In this document: positions 56,460-64,000 of the stretch, one piece after another
Layout of the letters: the number at the start of each line of letters is the position of its first letter
Position numbering within the stretch: the stretch's first letter is position 1
Origin: Methanosalsum natronophilum
GTDB lineage: Archaea; Halobacteriota; Methanosarcinia; Methanosarcinales; Methanosarcinaceae
DNA length: 64,000 nucleotides
Direction of reading: 5' to 3'
NCBI RefSeq assembly: GCF_024808815.1
Contig: NZ_JANUCS010000007.1
Span: 1 to 64,000, forward strand
The notes under the pieces: generated by a model
The model's database searches: none
What the model was told of the DNA's origin: nothing
The model's input: only the letters and a program-made list of their open reading frames with translations
Made by a program: the position numbers and the translations under genes

Positions 56460-58226
56460 TTGAAAAATAGCGTATCAAATATTAATCAACTTGATGAAGA
56501 TACCATAAATAAAATAGCTGCCGGTGAAGTAATAGAAAGACCTGCATCAGTTGTTAAAGAATTAATTGATAATTCTGTTGATGCAGAGGCATCAATAATT
56601 AATATCGAAATTGATAATGCAGGATCTGATACAATAGCAGTTATTGACAACGGTGTTGGCCTATCAAAGGCAGATGCTACTTTAGCCTTTAAGAAATACT
56701 CTACAAGCAAAATCAAAAATATAAAAGATCTAGATAAGCTAGCAACTTTTGGTTTTAGGGGAGAAGCATTAGCATCAATTGCCTCTGTATCTAATATTGA
56801 ACTCGTGACCCGTAAAAAAAGCATGCAATCAGGCCTTCATATTTTTATTGATAATGGCTCTTTTAATCAAATCTATGAAGTTGGAGCTAATGTGGGAACT
56901 AAGATAATTGTAAGAAATCTTTTTTATAACACACCAGTTAGAAAAAAATACTTAAAAAGTAAGCGCACTGAAAATTCACATATAGTAGATGTAATCACAA
57001 AACACTCTATTGGAAATCCAAGTATTTCTTTTAAATTAAAGAATGATGGAAAACAACTACTAAATTCACCAGGCTCCAAAAACTTATTAGATACTATAGT
57101 TCATTTGTTTGGAAGTGAACTTGCAAAGTCTTTGATTCCTTTGGAGGCTGAATTGGATGATATAAGGCTTACAGGCTATGTAGCAAAACCAAACTTTACC
57201 AGAAGTAACAATGATCAACAGTACATATATGTAAACAACAAGCCTGTCTCTTCATCATCTATAAGTAATGCTATCAAGCTAGGCTATTATACTAAAATTC
57301 CGAAAGGAAGGTATCCTATAGCTTTCATCAAGGTTGAGGTTAATCCAGAGCATGTAGACTTTAATGTTCATCCAACTAAAGCAAAGGTGCGGTTATTTAA
57401 TGAGAATAAAGTATTGGATTTCATAACCACCTCGGTTGAAAAGGCTCTATCAGAATCAAGTGATTTCTTATATATTTCTAAGAAAAAAAAGCAGCCTAAA
57501 AAGACACATGAAACAAATGACATAATTAATTCTAGTAATCATAAAAAAAATGTCTCTGCATCTTTTAGTTATACAGCAAAAGACACCCAAAAACGAATAA
57601 GGGACAGCGAAAAGAGACTGGCCAAAAATAGGTTGGAAGAAGATGAAAAATCAAATCTGACCAATATAGAAATAGTTGAACAGTTTGATGATACGTATAT
57701 ACTTGCAAAAATGAACGATTCTCTGGTAATTATTGATCAACATGCAGCACATGAAAGGATTATTTATGAGCAACTAAAGTTCAATGATAAAATAACATCT
57801 CAAGAACTAATTTCCCCTATTACATTAGATTTGACCCCAAAAGAAAAAGAAGTGATTGAAGAGTACATTCCTTATTTAGAAAAGGAAGGTTTTGAAATTA
57901 TTGAATTTGGTCCTTCTAGCTATGCTGTAAGTTCAGTACCACAGATATCATATGCTCTTGAAGATCCGAAATCTGTTCTTGATATTATATCTGATTTGAT
58001 TCAAGACGGCATTGTTAATGACGATACTACAATACGTGAAAGTATAATCAAAAAAATGGCATGTAGAGGAGCTATTAAGTCCGGAGCAAAGTGTAATTTT
58101 CAACAAATGAAGTCTTTATTATCTCAACTAGCACTAATGAGTGATCCTTTAACATGCCCTCATGGAAGACCAACGATCATAGCATTTGATCGTGATGAAA
58201 TAGATAAAATGTTTAAAAGAAAATAA
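56460..58226 (+). CDS. mutL: DNA mismatch repair protein MutL (with endonuclease motif)
   Basis: MutL links mismatch recognition to strand removal. The N-terminal GHKL ATPase shows IAAGEVIERPASVVKELIDN, DNGVGL and FRGEALASI. The C-terminal domain has DQHAAHERIIYE (about 426-437) and CPHGRP (about 566), so this MutL is a nicking endonuclease like that of bacteria lacking MutH. A polar linker covers about 340-395. The start is TTG at 56460, with GAGTGATT just upstream. Confidence 0.96.
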   Translation: MKNSVSNINQLDEDTINKIAAGEVIERPASVVKELIDNSVDAEASIINIEIDNAGSDTIAVIDNGVGLSKADATLAFKKYSTSKIKNIKDLDKLATFGFRGEALASIASVSNIELVTRKKSMQSGLHIFIDNGSFNQIYEVGANVGTKIIVRNLFYNTPVRKKYLKSKRTENSHIVDVITKHSIGNPSISFKLKNDGKQLLNSPGSKNLLDTIVHLFGSELAKSLIPLEAELDDIRLTGYVAKPNFTRSNNDQQYIYVNNKPVSSSSISNAIKLGYYTKIPKGRYPIAFIKVEVNPEHVDFNVHPTKAKVRLFNENKVLDFITTSVEKALSESSDFLYISKKKKQPKKTHETNDIINSSNHKKNVSASFSYTAKDTQKRIRDSEKRLAKNRLEEDEKSNLTNIEIVEQFDDTYILAKMNDSLVIIDQHAAHERIIYEQLKFNDKITSQELISPITLDLTPKEKEVIEEYIPYLEKEGFEIIEFGPSSYAVSSVPQISYALEDPKSVLDIISDLIQDGIVNDDTTIRESIIKKMACRGAIKSGAKCNFQQMKSLLSQLALMSDPLTCPHGRPTIIAFDRDEIDKMFKRK

Positions 58227-58270
58227 TTGAATACACTGCATTTATATCTTAAAAGAGGAAACTAGATAGC

Positions 58271-59287
58271 ATGATAGATCCAGTGAATAAATCTGAAATT
58301 CCAGATGAGTGGATAGAAATTTCTTCAATGGAGTCAACAAAATTGATTGAAGGTATTAATAAAGGTATTTATGTACTTCTGAGCAATGGTTCAATCTTGA
58401 ATAGAGGCTATACAACAGGAACCACGGCAGCTATTGCTGCGAAAGCAGCAGTCTTATCACTAAAAAGTGAAGTAAATCATGTATCAGTTCCTACTCCTGT
58501 AGGAATTAGAGCTTCTATGGCTGTAAAAAGCACAAATGGCTATGCATCTGTAAAAAAACCATTTAATGACCATGAATCAGACATAACAAAAGAATTGGAG
58601 TTTGAGGCTAGAGCCATAGAGACTGATGAGATTCAGGTAGATGCTGGACGTGGAATTGGAATTGTTTATCGTGATGGATTACAAATAGATAAGGGCAATC
58701 CTGCAATTAATCCAGTACCCATGAAACAAATAAAGGCTGCAATTAAAGAAGCTGTAGATGAAATTGGAATTTCAGGTGCAAAAGTGACAATTTCTCTTCC
58801 CAAAGGTGAAGAAATCGCTAAGAAAACCCTTAATTACAAAGTAGGAATCAAAGGCGGGATATCAATTGCAGGAACAACTGGATTTGTAGAACCATGGAAT
58901 GACCATTTAGGTGAAATGAAGGTAGATTTAATTAAAGAATCTTCAAAGGTTGTTTTGACTACAGGAAGACTTGGCATTCGCTATTCAAATATTTTATTTC
59001 CAGACCACACTGTAGTTTTAGCTGGTAATCGTATTTCTGAAGCGTTGAAAGTAGCCTCTGGCGATGTAATAATCTGCGGATTGCCTGGTTTGATTTTAAA
59101 ATGGGGGTATCCTGAGATTCTAGAGAATACGCAATATGCATCAGTAGCTGAAATGATTGCAAATGATTTAAAATCTGAACAAATATTAAAAGGATTTCAG
59201 CTAACAGCTAAGAAGGCAGAAAATGCTAGAGTTGTAATCGTTAATAGACAAGGAACCATTATATTAGATAGTGAGGAGCTAAAATGA
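58271..59287 (+). CDS. cbiD: cobalt-precorrin-5B C1-methyltransferase CbiD
   Basis: CbiD performs the C1 methylation in anaerobic cobalamin synthesis. The 338-residue protein has GYTTGTTAAIAAKAA near residue 43, VDAGRGIGIVYRDGL, KGGISIAGTTGFVEPW and TTGRLGIRYS, all family hallmarks. It overlaps cbiE by 4 bp, and the two catalyse nearby steps on the corrin ring. A methanogen needs corrinoids for methyltransferases such as Mtr. The unit converges on cbiQ, tying corrin synthesis to cobalt transport. Confidence 0.96.
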   Translation: MIDPVNKSEIPDEWIEISSMESTKLIEGINKGIYVLLSNGSILNRGYTTGTTAAIAAKAAVLSLKSEVNHVSVPTPVGIRASMAVKSTNGYASVKKPFNDHESDITKELEFEARAIETDEIQVDAGRGIGIVYRDGLQIDKGNPAINPVPMKQIKAAIKEAVDEIGISGAKVTISLPKGEEIAKKTLNYKVGIKGGISIAGTTGFVEPWNDHLGEMKVDLIKESSKVVLTTGRLGIRYSNILFPDHTVVLAGNRISEALKVASGDVIICGLPGLILKWGYPEILENTQYASVAEMIANDLKSEQILKGFQLTAKKAENARVVIVNRQGTIILDSEELK

Positions 59288-59871
59288 TTGTAGTGGGTAT
59301 TGGTGTGGGACCCGGTATGCTCACAGAAGAAGCCATAGATGCTATAAGAAATGCAAATATAATATATGGATCAAAGCGATCTATCGAAATGGTTCGAGAA
59401 TATATCACATGTGAATCAAAAGTGATAAAAAACTATAGAAACTTTGAGGATTTACCAAAGGATGCAGTAGTTTTATCTACTGGCGATCCTATGTTTTCAG
59501 GGCTTGGAAAATATGCATCTGAAAGTGACTATATAATTCCTGGAATTTCGTCACTTCAAATTACTTGCTGTAGATTAGGTGTAAGTATTGATCAAAAATT
59601 CGTTGCTATAACTTCCCATGGACGTAATCCAGCTGCTGCAAAAGAAGCTTTTATTCAAGAGCTAAATCTTGGGAAAACAATATTTTTATTACCTGCAGAT
59701 AATTTTGGGGTACCTGAGATTGTTAAGATAATTAAGGATTCATCCTCTGATGCAGCTATACATGTATGTGAAAATATTGGTTATACCGATGAAAGAATTG
59801 CCTCTGGAACTATAGAGCATCCTCCAGAAGTTAAATCTAAACTCTATAGTATTATGGTAATTCCTAAATAA
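59284..59871 (+). CDS. cbiE: cobalt-precorrin-7 C5-methyltransferase CbiE
   Basis: CbiE is a SAM-dependent methyltransferase with the TP-methylase fold. The 195-residue protein begins IVVGIGVGPGMLTEEAI (SAM-binding G-rich start), then STGDPMFSGLG (the GDP motif) and ITSHGRN. It lacks the CbiT decarboxylase domain found in CobL fusions, so CbiT must be separate. Start ATG overlaps the cbiD stop (ATGA). It converges on cbiQ with 35 bp between stops. Confidence 0.95.
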   Translation: MIVVGIGVGPGMLTEEAIDAIRNANIIYGSKRSIEMVREYITCESKVIKNYRNFEDLPKDAVVLSTGDPMFSGLGKYASESDYIIPGISSLQITCCRLGVSIDQKFVAITSHGRNPAAAKEAFIQELNLGKTIFLLPADNFGVPEIVKIIKDSSSDAAIHVCENIGYTDERIASGTIEHPPEVKSKLYSIMVIPK

Positions 59872-59906
59872 TTCCTCTTTAACTAGAAAAATCTTTTTAA
59901 CAATTA

Positions 59907-60668
59907 TTAGCTTATTACAGGAATTATTTGCACAATTAAAGCAAATATTAATAAAATAGTAGATATTAAGTAATCATTTCTATTCATACTAAAGGTAACA
60001 AATAAATTAGGATTTCCTGTGTAACCTCTAGCAATCATTGATCTATATACTCTTTCTCCTCTATCATAACTTTTTATCAATAACATTCCTATCATATTTC
60101 CAATAGCCGAGAAACTATACATGTCAAGTTTAAATTTAAATCCACGAGCATACATAGCAGTTCTAAGAGTTGATAGCTCATCTATTAAAACAAAGATATA
60201 TCTATAGGAAAAAGAGATAACTTGAACCATTACGTTTGGTATTTTAAGCATATACATTGCTTTTATTATTTCATCGAATTTGCTAGTTGATAACAATAAA
60301 AATGCAATCATTAAAGCTGCTAAAGCTCTTAAGAAGATAAGTGCACCTAACTCAACTCCTTGATTGGTAACATTAAGATATTTTAAATCAACAATAATAT
60401 TACCTTCAACTGTAAATGCCATCACAATAATTATTGTGAAAACAAAAAATGCTGGAAATTTTAAACACTTAGTGACAAAAGATAGGGGAATTCGTGAAAT
60501 AATCACCAAAAGTATAGAGAATATAACTGCAGTTATTGCTATAATAATTTCAGATATAAAAGCGAATGAAAAAATAAGGACTATTAGTGAAATAATTTTA
60601 GCTCGAGGATCAAATTGATGTAATGGAGTTTCTAAATATGAATATTTGTCAATCTTTGGATAACTCAT
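59907..60668 (-). CDS. cbiQ: cobalt/nickel ECF transporter T component CbiQ
   Basis: CbiQ is the transmembrane scaffold that couples the ATPases to the metal-binding subunit. The 253-residue protein has five or six hydrophobic spans, LHQFDPRAKI near the start, and the coupling motif AMYARGF with a second copy, SMIARGYTG (Ala-Arg-Gly boxes), near the C-terminal half. It lies 18 bp after the CbiN-like gene in the cbiM-orf-cbiQ unit. Its ATPase CbiO is encoded 2.6 kb away on the opposite strand. Confidence 0.93.
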   Translation of the reverse strand: MSYPKIDKYSYLETPLHQFDPRAKIISLIVLIFSFAFISEIIIAITAVIFSILLVIISRIPLSFVTKCLKFPAFFVFTIIIVMAFTVEGNIIVDLKYLNVTNQGVELGALIFLRALAALMIAFLLLSTSKFDEIIKAMYMLKIPNVMVQVISFSYRYIFVLIDELSTLRTAMYARGFKFKLDMYSFSAIGNMIGMLLIKSYDRGERVYRSMIARGYTGNPNLFVTFSMNRNDYLISTILLIFALIVQIIPVIS

Positions 60669-60686
60669 ATTTAGACTCCTTGAATC

Positions 60687-61145
60687 TCAATTATTTTTTC
60701 TTCTAGCAGATATTAACATTCCTACTCCTGCAAGGCCAATCAAATACCCAAAACCCGCGAAAACTGCAATAGGGGTTGAGAGTTGACTAGAACCTGGAGA
60801 AGTTCCTCCTTCTTTGACATTTATAGTAGCTTCTTCTTGATGTCCCCAATCGTCATATATTTTTATTCTATACTCTTCATAACCGTCTTTTGGGGTAAAG
60901 GTATACAAACCATCTTCATCAAGTGTATCTTCAATGTATAATAACTCTTCTCCATTTTCGTCGATTGCATAAACCACAATATTTTCATTTGAAAATATGT
61001 CAGTTTCACTATGGTAGCCAAATACTTCAATTTCAACATTTTGGGTTACATCCATATACACAGCATGTCCTGAAACTGGGGTTACAAACCCAATTATGAA
61101 TATTGAGATAAACAGGAATGTACAAAGTATATTGAATCTATTCAT
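60687..61145 (-). CDS. CbiN/NikL-like membrane-anchored extracytoplasmic protein
   Basis: The 152-residue protein has an N-terminal signal or anchor (about 7-27), an extracytoplasmic beta-rich domain (28-115) with DGLYTFTPKDGYEEYRIKIY resembling carboxypeptidase-regulatory-like or NikL domains, and a C-terminal span (about 122-145) ending SARRKNN. It occupies the place of cbiN between cbiM and cbiQ and shares its topology, but the sequence is not an obvious CbiN. It overlaps cbiM by 4 bp. A role as an accessory metal-transfer subunit is inferred. Confidence 0.75.
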   Translation of the reverse strand: MNRFNILCTFLFISIFIIGFVTPVSGHAVYMDVTQNVEIEVFGYHSETDIFSNENIVVYAIDENGEELLYIEDTLDEDGLYTFTPKDGYEEYRIKIYDDWGHQEEATINVKEGGTSPGSSQLSTPIAVFAGFGYLIGLAGVGMLISARRKNN

Positions 61146-61777
61146 TTAAGATCCTCCTTGATTTTTAATTTCATTGGTAAAAGTTCTGGTTTAACTCTAG
61201 CTATATACGCAACTATTGCTCCTGTAAGAATCCCTTCAATTACTATAAGGGGTAAATGTGCAACAAAGGCTACTTGGGCTAGACCATAGAAGTCTTGTCC
61301 GGTAGATACTAGCACGACTACTAGTAAAACTGCTGACATTGCTATAGCTAGCCCCCCACAAATGACAGCAAGAAGTTTTAAAGATATTCCTTTGCCATAC
61401 CCACCCTTAAAGATATAATAAACTATTATAGCTGGTATCCCAACCATTAAAGCATTTACTCCAATTGTAGTTATGCCACCGTGCTGGAACAAAAGCGCTT
61501 GCAAGATTAAACCAACAAACATAGAAGCATAAGCTATCGGCCCTAAGATTACACCTATCAATCCATTTAATATTGGGTGGACACTTGTAGGACCTATCGG
61601 TAAATGAATCAAAGAAGCAACAAAAAAAGCAGCAGTCATGATAGAAAATTTAGGAATCTCTTCTACAATATCAACTTCTTTCATTCTAATTCTAAAAGTT
61701 ACAAATATTAATATGATAGTAATAATCCATCCAGCTGCGATCACGGGCTCAGATAATACTCCATCTGATATATGCAT
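61142..61777 (-). CDS. cbiM: cobalt/nickel ECF transporter substrate-binding component CbiM
   Basis: CbiM captures Co(II) or Ni(II) with its N-terminus. MHISDGVLSEPV supplies Met1-His2 and the ligands of the N-terminal metal loop; HLPIGPTSVHPILNGL and FQHGGITTIGVNAL are the other conserved metal-site segments. The 211-residue protein has about seven spans. AAGGAG lies 9 nt before the ATG. Cobalt is favoured by the adjacent cbiDE genes, but CbiM and NikM cannot be separated by eye. A palindrome at 61851 lies just upstream of the likely TATA. Confidence 0.94.
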   Translation of the reverse strand: MHISDGVLSEPVIAAGWIITIILIFVTFRIRMKEVDIVEEIPKFSIMTAAFFVASLIHLPIGPTSVHPILNGLIGVILGPIAYASMFVGLILQALLFQHGGITTIGVNALMVGIPAIIVYYIFKGGYGKGISLKLLAVICGGLAIAMSAVLLVVVLVSTGQDFYGLAQVAFVAHLPLIVIEGILTGAIVAYIARVKPELLPMKLKIKEDLK

Positions 61778-61850
61778 ATTATTTTACTCCTTTTTAAAGC
61801 ATTACTGATATAACTAATAAAGTATAAAAAAGTAATATAAAGAGTAACAA

Positions 61851-61872
61851 ACATTACCTTAAAGGGTAATGT
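61851..61872. promoter_or_regulatory. palindromic operator upstream of cbiM
   Basis: ACATTACC-N6-GGTAATGT is a perfect 8-bp inverted repeat with spacer TTAAAG. It lies 74-95 bp before the cbiM ATG and upstream of a TATA-like TTTATATTAC/TTTATACTTT region. Its core resembles the palindrome at 63017-63036, so one metal regulator may bind both. Confidence 0.55.
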
Positions 61873-61892
61873 CTGAATTTAAAGGTTTACTT

Positions 61893-62921
61893 TTATTTTC
61901 TTCGTGCAAACAATGCAACTGCTAATATTCCAGCTAGAGCAAAAATAGTTTCAAATCCTGGAGCATCCTCTATATTCTCAAACTCAGGTTCAGGTTCAGG
62001 TTCAGGAGCGGGTTCAGGTTCTAGTTCATTTTTAATTGTCTCTGCATTATCTCTTATATTCTGTGCAAGATTACGCAGATCACTTCTTGAATCCATCCAT
62101 TCATCCCTTAAGGTCTCATCATCAGGGTTTTCCTTATATGCTTGGAATGCAGCTTCGAAGTTCTGGAATTCATCTTGCATATCGTGTAGATCGTCATGCA
62201 TTTCATCTGCAATTGCAGCATGTGATGCAGGTACATCGCCGTAAAGAACATGTACTGGATCACCGAGGTCAATGATATATCCTCTTAGACTTTCCATTCT
62301 TTCCTCAGCTTTATTGAAGTCATTTTCATCATCAATATCGTGTCTCATATCATGAGCAGCTCTATCTGCCTTATGAGCTAGTTCGTGAATGTTAGCAGCA
62401 ACTGACTTAATGTTTCCATCATCTGAATGGCTTGTTTCGTGTCCAAGTTCATCTTTAATTGTCTCTGCATTATCTCTTATATTCTGTGCAAGATTACGCA
62501 GATCACTTCTTGAATCCATCCATTCATCCCTTAAGGTCTCATCATCAGGGTTTTCCTTATATGCTTGGAATGCAGCTTCGAAGTTCTGGAATTCATCTTG
62601 CATATCGTGTAGATCGTCATGCATTTCATCTGCAATTGCAGCATGTGATGCAGGTACATCGCCGTAAAGAACATGTACTGGATCACCGAGGTCAATGATA
62701 TATCCTCTTAGACTTTCCATTCTTTCCTCAGCTTTATTGAAGTCATTTTCATCATCAATATCGTGTCTCATATCATGAGCAGCTCTATCAGCCAAATGAG
62801 CTAGTTCATGAACATTTCCAGCAACACTTTCAATATTATTATCGTGCGAATGTGCCATTGATGGGGTAGCTGCTAAGACTATCAAAATACAAGTAAATAT
62901 CAATATATTTCCAATTTTCAT
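61893..62921 (-). CDS. secreted His/Asp/Glu-rich two-repeat protein with PGF-CTERM tail
   Basis: I know no characterised homologue. The 342-residue protein has a signal peptide (1-23, cleaved before HSHD), two helical repeats of 141 residues (about 29-165 and 170-306) each with eight His and many Asp/Glu (HELAH, AAHDMRHDIDD, EMHDDLHDM), a Pro/Glu linker (about 308-318), and a C-terminal APGFETIFALAGILAV then FARRK, an archaeosortase-type PGF-CTERM signal. His-x3-His pairs on helices suggest divalent metal binding. GAGGTG precedes the ATG. It lies between cbiM and the divergent cbiO, so capture of Co or Ni at the cell surface is inferred. Confidence 0.82.
   Translation of the reverse strand: MKIGNILIFTCILIVLAATPSMAHSHDNNIESVAGNVHELAHLADRAAHDMRHDIDDENDFNKAEERMESLRGYIIDLGDPVHVLYGDVPASHAAIADEMHDDLHDMQDEFQNFEAAFQAYKENPDDETLRDEWMDSRSDLRNLAQNIRDNAETIKDELGHETSHSDDGNIKSVAANIHELAHKADRAAHDMRHDIDDENDFNKAEERMESLRGYIIDLGDPVHVLYGDVPASHAAIADEMHDDLHDMQDEFQNFEAAFQAYKENPDDETLRDEWMDSRSDLRNLAQNIRDNAETIKNELEPEPAPEPEPEPEFENIEDAPGFETIFALAGILAVALFARRK
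62031..62366. repeat. 336-bp intragenic direct repeat, copy 1
   Basis: This segment appears identical at every base to 62454-62789, offset 423 bp, the exact length of one 141-residue protein repeat. It encodes about residues 186-297, the C-terminal repeat. The remaining 87 bp of the unit differ between copies. Confidence 0.95.
62454..62789. repeat. 336-bp intragenic direct repeat, copy 2
   Basis: Identical by eye to 62031-62366. It encodes about residues 45-156, the N-terminal repeat. Perfect identity even at third codon positions means very recent duplication or ongoing gene conversion. Confidence 0.95.
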
Positions 62922-63250
62922 TTAGTTACACCTCATACAATTTTTGAATAAGAGCTCTATAGATTTCATTAGAGTAATTTTCCTTATTGTGTTACGGTAG
63001 CTAAAAATAATGTTATTAGTTACTTAAGGGTAACTATTTGAATAATACTCATTACCTTTTTAGTTAATAATACTTGATTTAAGGTAAACTTGTGTTGTTA
63101 AAAAAAGGATGTAAAATATGCTAAGTTAAATTACCACAATTGCTATATAATATTACAAATAATAATTTAATTTGCTCAAAAATCAAGTAAATTTGTTTAA
63201 TTTATCCTAAATTCAATTTAAAATTAACTCTGAACTCTAGAGGAAAACTC
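62922..63250. other. 329-bp divergent regulatory region of the metal locus
   Basis: The region lies between the leftward secreted-protein gene and rightward cbiO. It holds the palindrome at 63017-63036, a half-site-like TTTAAGGTAAAC at 63078-63089, a pair of AATAATACT direct repeats (63040-63048 and 63066-63074), and a TATA-like GCTATATAATAT near 63139-63150 that suits cbiO. No gene is seen. Confidence 0.5.
63017..63036. promoter_or_regulatory. palindromic operator upstream of the secreted metal-binding protein
   Basis: TAGTTAC-N6-GTAACTA is a perfect 7-bp inverted repeat with spacer TTAAGG, 96-115 bp before the ATG. It shares the TTAC...TTAA...GGGTAA core with the site upstream of cbiM. Confidence 0.55.
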
Positions 63251-64000
63251 ATGGCACTTTTAGAAACATCTCACCTAACTTATTCATATGCTGATGGTAG
63301 CTCTGGTGTTAATAACATCAATATCAAAATCAATAAAAGTAAAAAAGTAGCTTTTGTTGGACATAATGGCTCTGGGAAGTCGACATTGTTCTTGCTTTTA
63401 AATGGAACATTTAAACCTGAAAATGGTAATATTTACTATAAAGGAGAAAAAATCAATTATGACTCAAAAACCCTAAGAAACCTTAGAAAGGAAATTGGGA
63501 TTGTTTTTCAAAATTCAGATGATCAAATTTTTTCTCCATCTGTTTATGAGGATGTTGCTTTTGGGCCAGCAAATCTTGGTTTTTCCAAAGAAAAAACCGA
63601 GACTCTCGTAAAAGGGGCTTTAGAATATGTTGGACTAACAAATGTCAAAGATAAAGCACCACATCACTTGAGTGGGGGACAAAAGAAGAGAGTTGCTATC
63701 GCGGGTATAATTTCTATGGAGCCAGAGGTGATTATTTTGGATGAACCTCTATCAAATCTCGATCCAATGGGTGCGGATGAGATTATGGACTTGTTGAATG
63801 AAATTAATCAGGCAGGAAAAACAATCTTAATATCAACACATGATGTTGATCTTGCATATAGGTGGGCTGATTATGTTTACATTCTTTCTAAAGGAAATAT
63901 AATTGGAGAAGGTACTCCTCAGGATGTTTTTAATCAACCAGAACTTCTGAAAAAAGCACATTTACGTCAACCAGTTACTTTAGAGACATACCATGAATTA
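63251..64000 (+). CDS. cbiO: cobalt/nickel ECF transporter ATPase CbiO (3' end outside window)
   Basis: The frame is open for 250 codons to the end of the window. Walker A is GHNGSGKST (about 38-46), the Q-loop FQNSDDQIF, the ABC signature [13 protein letters not shown] and Walker [13 protein letters not shown]. The D-loop SNLD and ISTHDVD switch His follow. It powers CbiMQ transport. The ATG at 63251 has GAGGA about 8 nt upstream. It is divergent from cbiM-orf-cbiQ, an unusual split for an ECF operon; the missing part should be a short C-terminal tail. Confidence 0.95.
   Translation, partial: MALLETSHLTYSYADGSSGVNNINIKINKSKKVAFVGHNGSGKSTLFLLLNGTFKPENGNIYYKGEKINYDSKTLRNLRKEIGIVFQNSDDQIFSPSVYEDVAFGPANLGFSKEKTETLVKGALEYVGLTNVKDKAPHHLSGGQKKRVAIAGIISMEPEVIILDEPLSNLDPMGADEIMDLLNEINQAGKTILISTHDVDLAYRWADYVYILSKGNIIGEGTPQDVFNQPELLKKAHLRQPVTLETYHEL

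Noticed and set aside
61981-62020. Short tandem repeat of GGTTCA units
   Set aside because: It encodes the Pro/Glu linker of the secreted protein; simple codon repetition explains it and it is not an independent repeat element.
62036-62698. Two identical plus-strand ORFs of 79 codons (62036-62275 and 62459-62698)
   Set aside because: They are antisense shadows of the 336-bp repeat in the minus-strand secreted protein gene; their identity only reflects the repeat.
1-64000. CRISPR array, insertion sequence or prophage
   Set aside because: No regularly spaced short repeats, no cas genes, no transposase, integrase or terminal inverted repeats were seen anywhere in the window.

Overview
The window is a 64 kb piece of an AT-rich euryarchaeal chromosome, most likely from a methanogen or methane-oxidising relative in or near Methanosarcinales. 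The support is an archaeal 16S rRNA 5' end, Ftr (C1 pathway), MfnA (methanofuran synthesis), a four-subunit pyruvate:ferredoxin oxidoreductase, archaeal DnaG, DNA polymerase D small subunit, Orc1/Cdc6, aRF1, ArcS and Taw1, UPF0058/UPF0200/UPF0201 proteins, a large CBS-domain array, and bacterial-type MutS/MutL and NikR. The genus cannot be fixed from what is visible. No transposon, prophage or CRISPR array was seen; this is ordinary chromosome with a few unusual loci.

Layout. 1-0.65 kb: 16S 5' end on the minus strand and its leader, divergent from a LeuA-family gene. 0.64-5.4 kb: LeuA, TatD, metallo-beta-lactamase and YgiQ genes on the plus strand. 5.4-7.9 kb: a GlcF/GlcD-type lactate or glycolate dehydrogenase pair. 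7.9-13.4 kb: ArcS, a GNAT acetyltransferase, UPF0058, DnaG, a 0.6 kb empty stretch, and KptA. 13.5-21.3 kb: a three-OB-fold RPA, then five consecutive CBS-domain genes (about 18 CBS modules), an RNA ligase and a degenerate EF-Tu-like GTPase, apparently one transcription unit behind a TATA box and a perfect palindrome. 21.3-26 kb: a KaiC/RadA-like ATPase with an unknown partner, a core methionine synthase, a CobW-type GTPase and an Hsp20 protein.

26-31.7 kb: a minus-strand information-processing group (ArgS, aRF1, Taw1, DP1). 32-34.2 kb: signal peptidase, then Orc1/Cdc6 with an adjacent replication origin. Three ORB elements are spaced exactly 39 bp apart in one orientation and a fourth lies in the opposite orientation beyond an AT-rich tract. 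34.2-49.8 kb: MfnA, an S2P protease with CBS domains, TraB, Ftr, DinB, serine acetyltransferase, Nth, porCDAB, a universal stress protein, UPF0200/0201, a TIM-barrel protein, tRNA-Lys(CTT), a CrtI-like flavoprotein and PurC.

50-64 kb: NikR, three small unknown genes, a presenilin-type protease, an ArsR-like regulator, mutS-mutL, cbiD-cbiE, and a split cobalt/nickel ECF transporter. In the transporter locus, cbiM, a CbiN-like membrane-anchored protein and cbiQ are on the minus strand and cbiO is on the plus strand, running off the window. Between them lies a secreted His/Asp/Glu-rich protein with two 141-residue repeats, 336 nt of which are identical between copies, and a PGF-CTERM-like tail. 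Related palindromes precede both this gene and cbiM. This locus is the best candidate for an undescribed system: extracytoplasmic capture of Co or Ni feeding an ECF importer.
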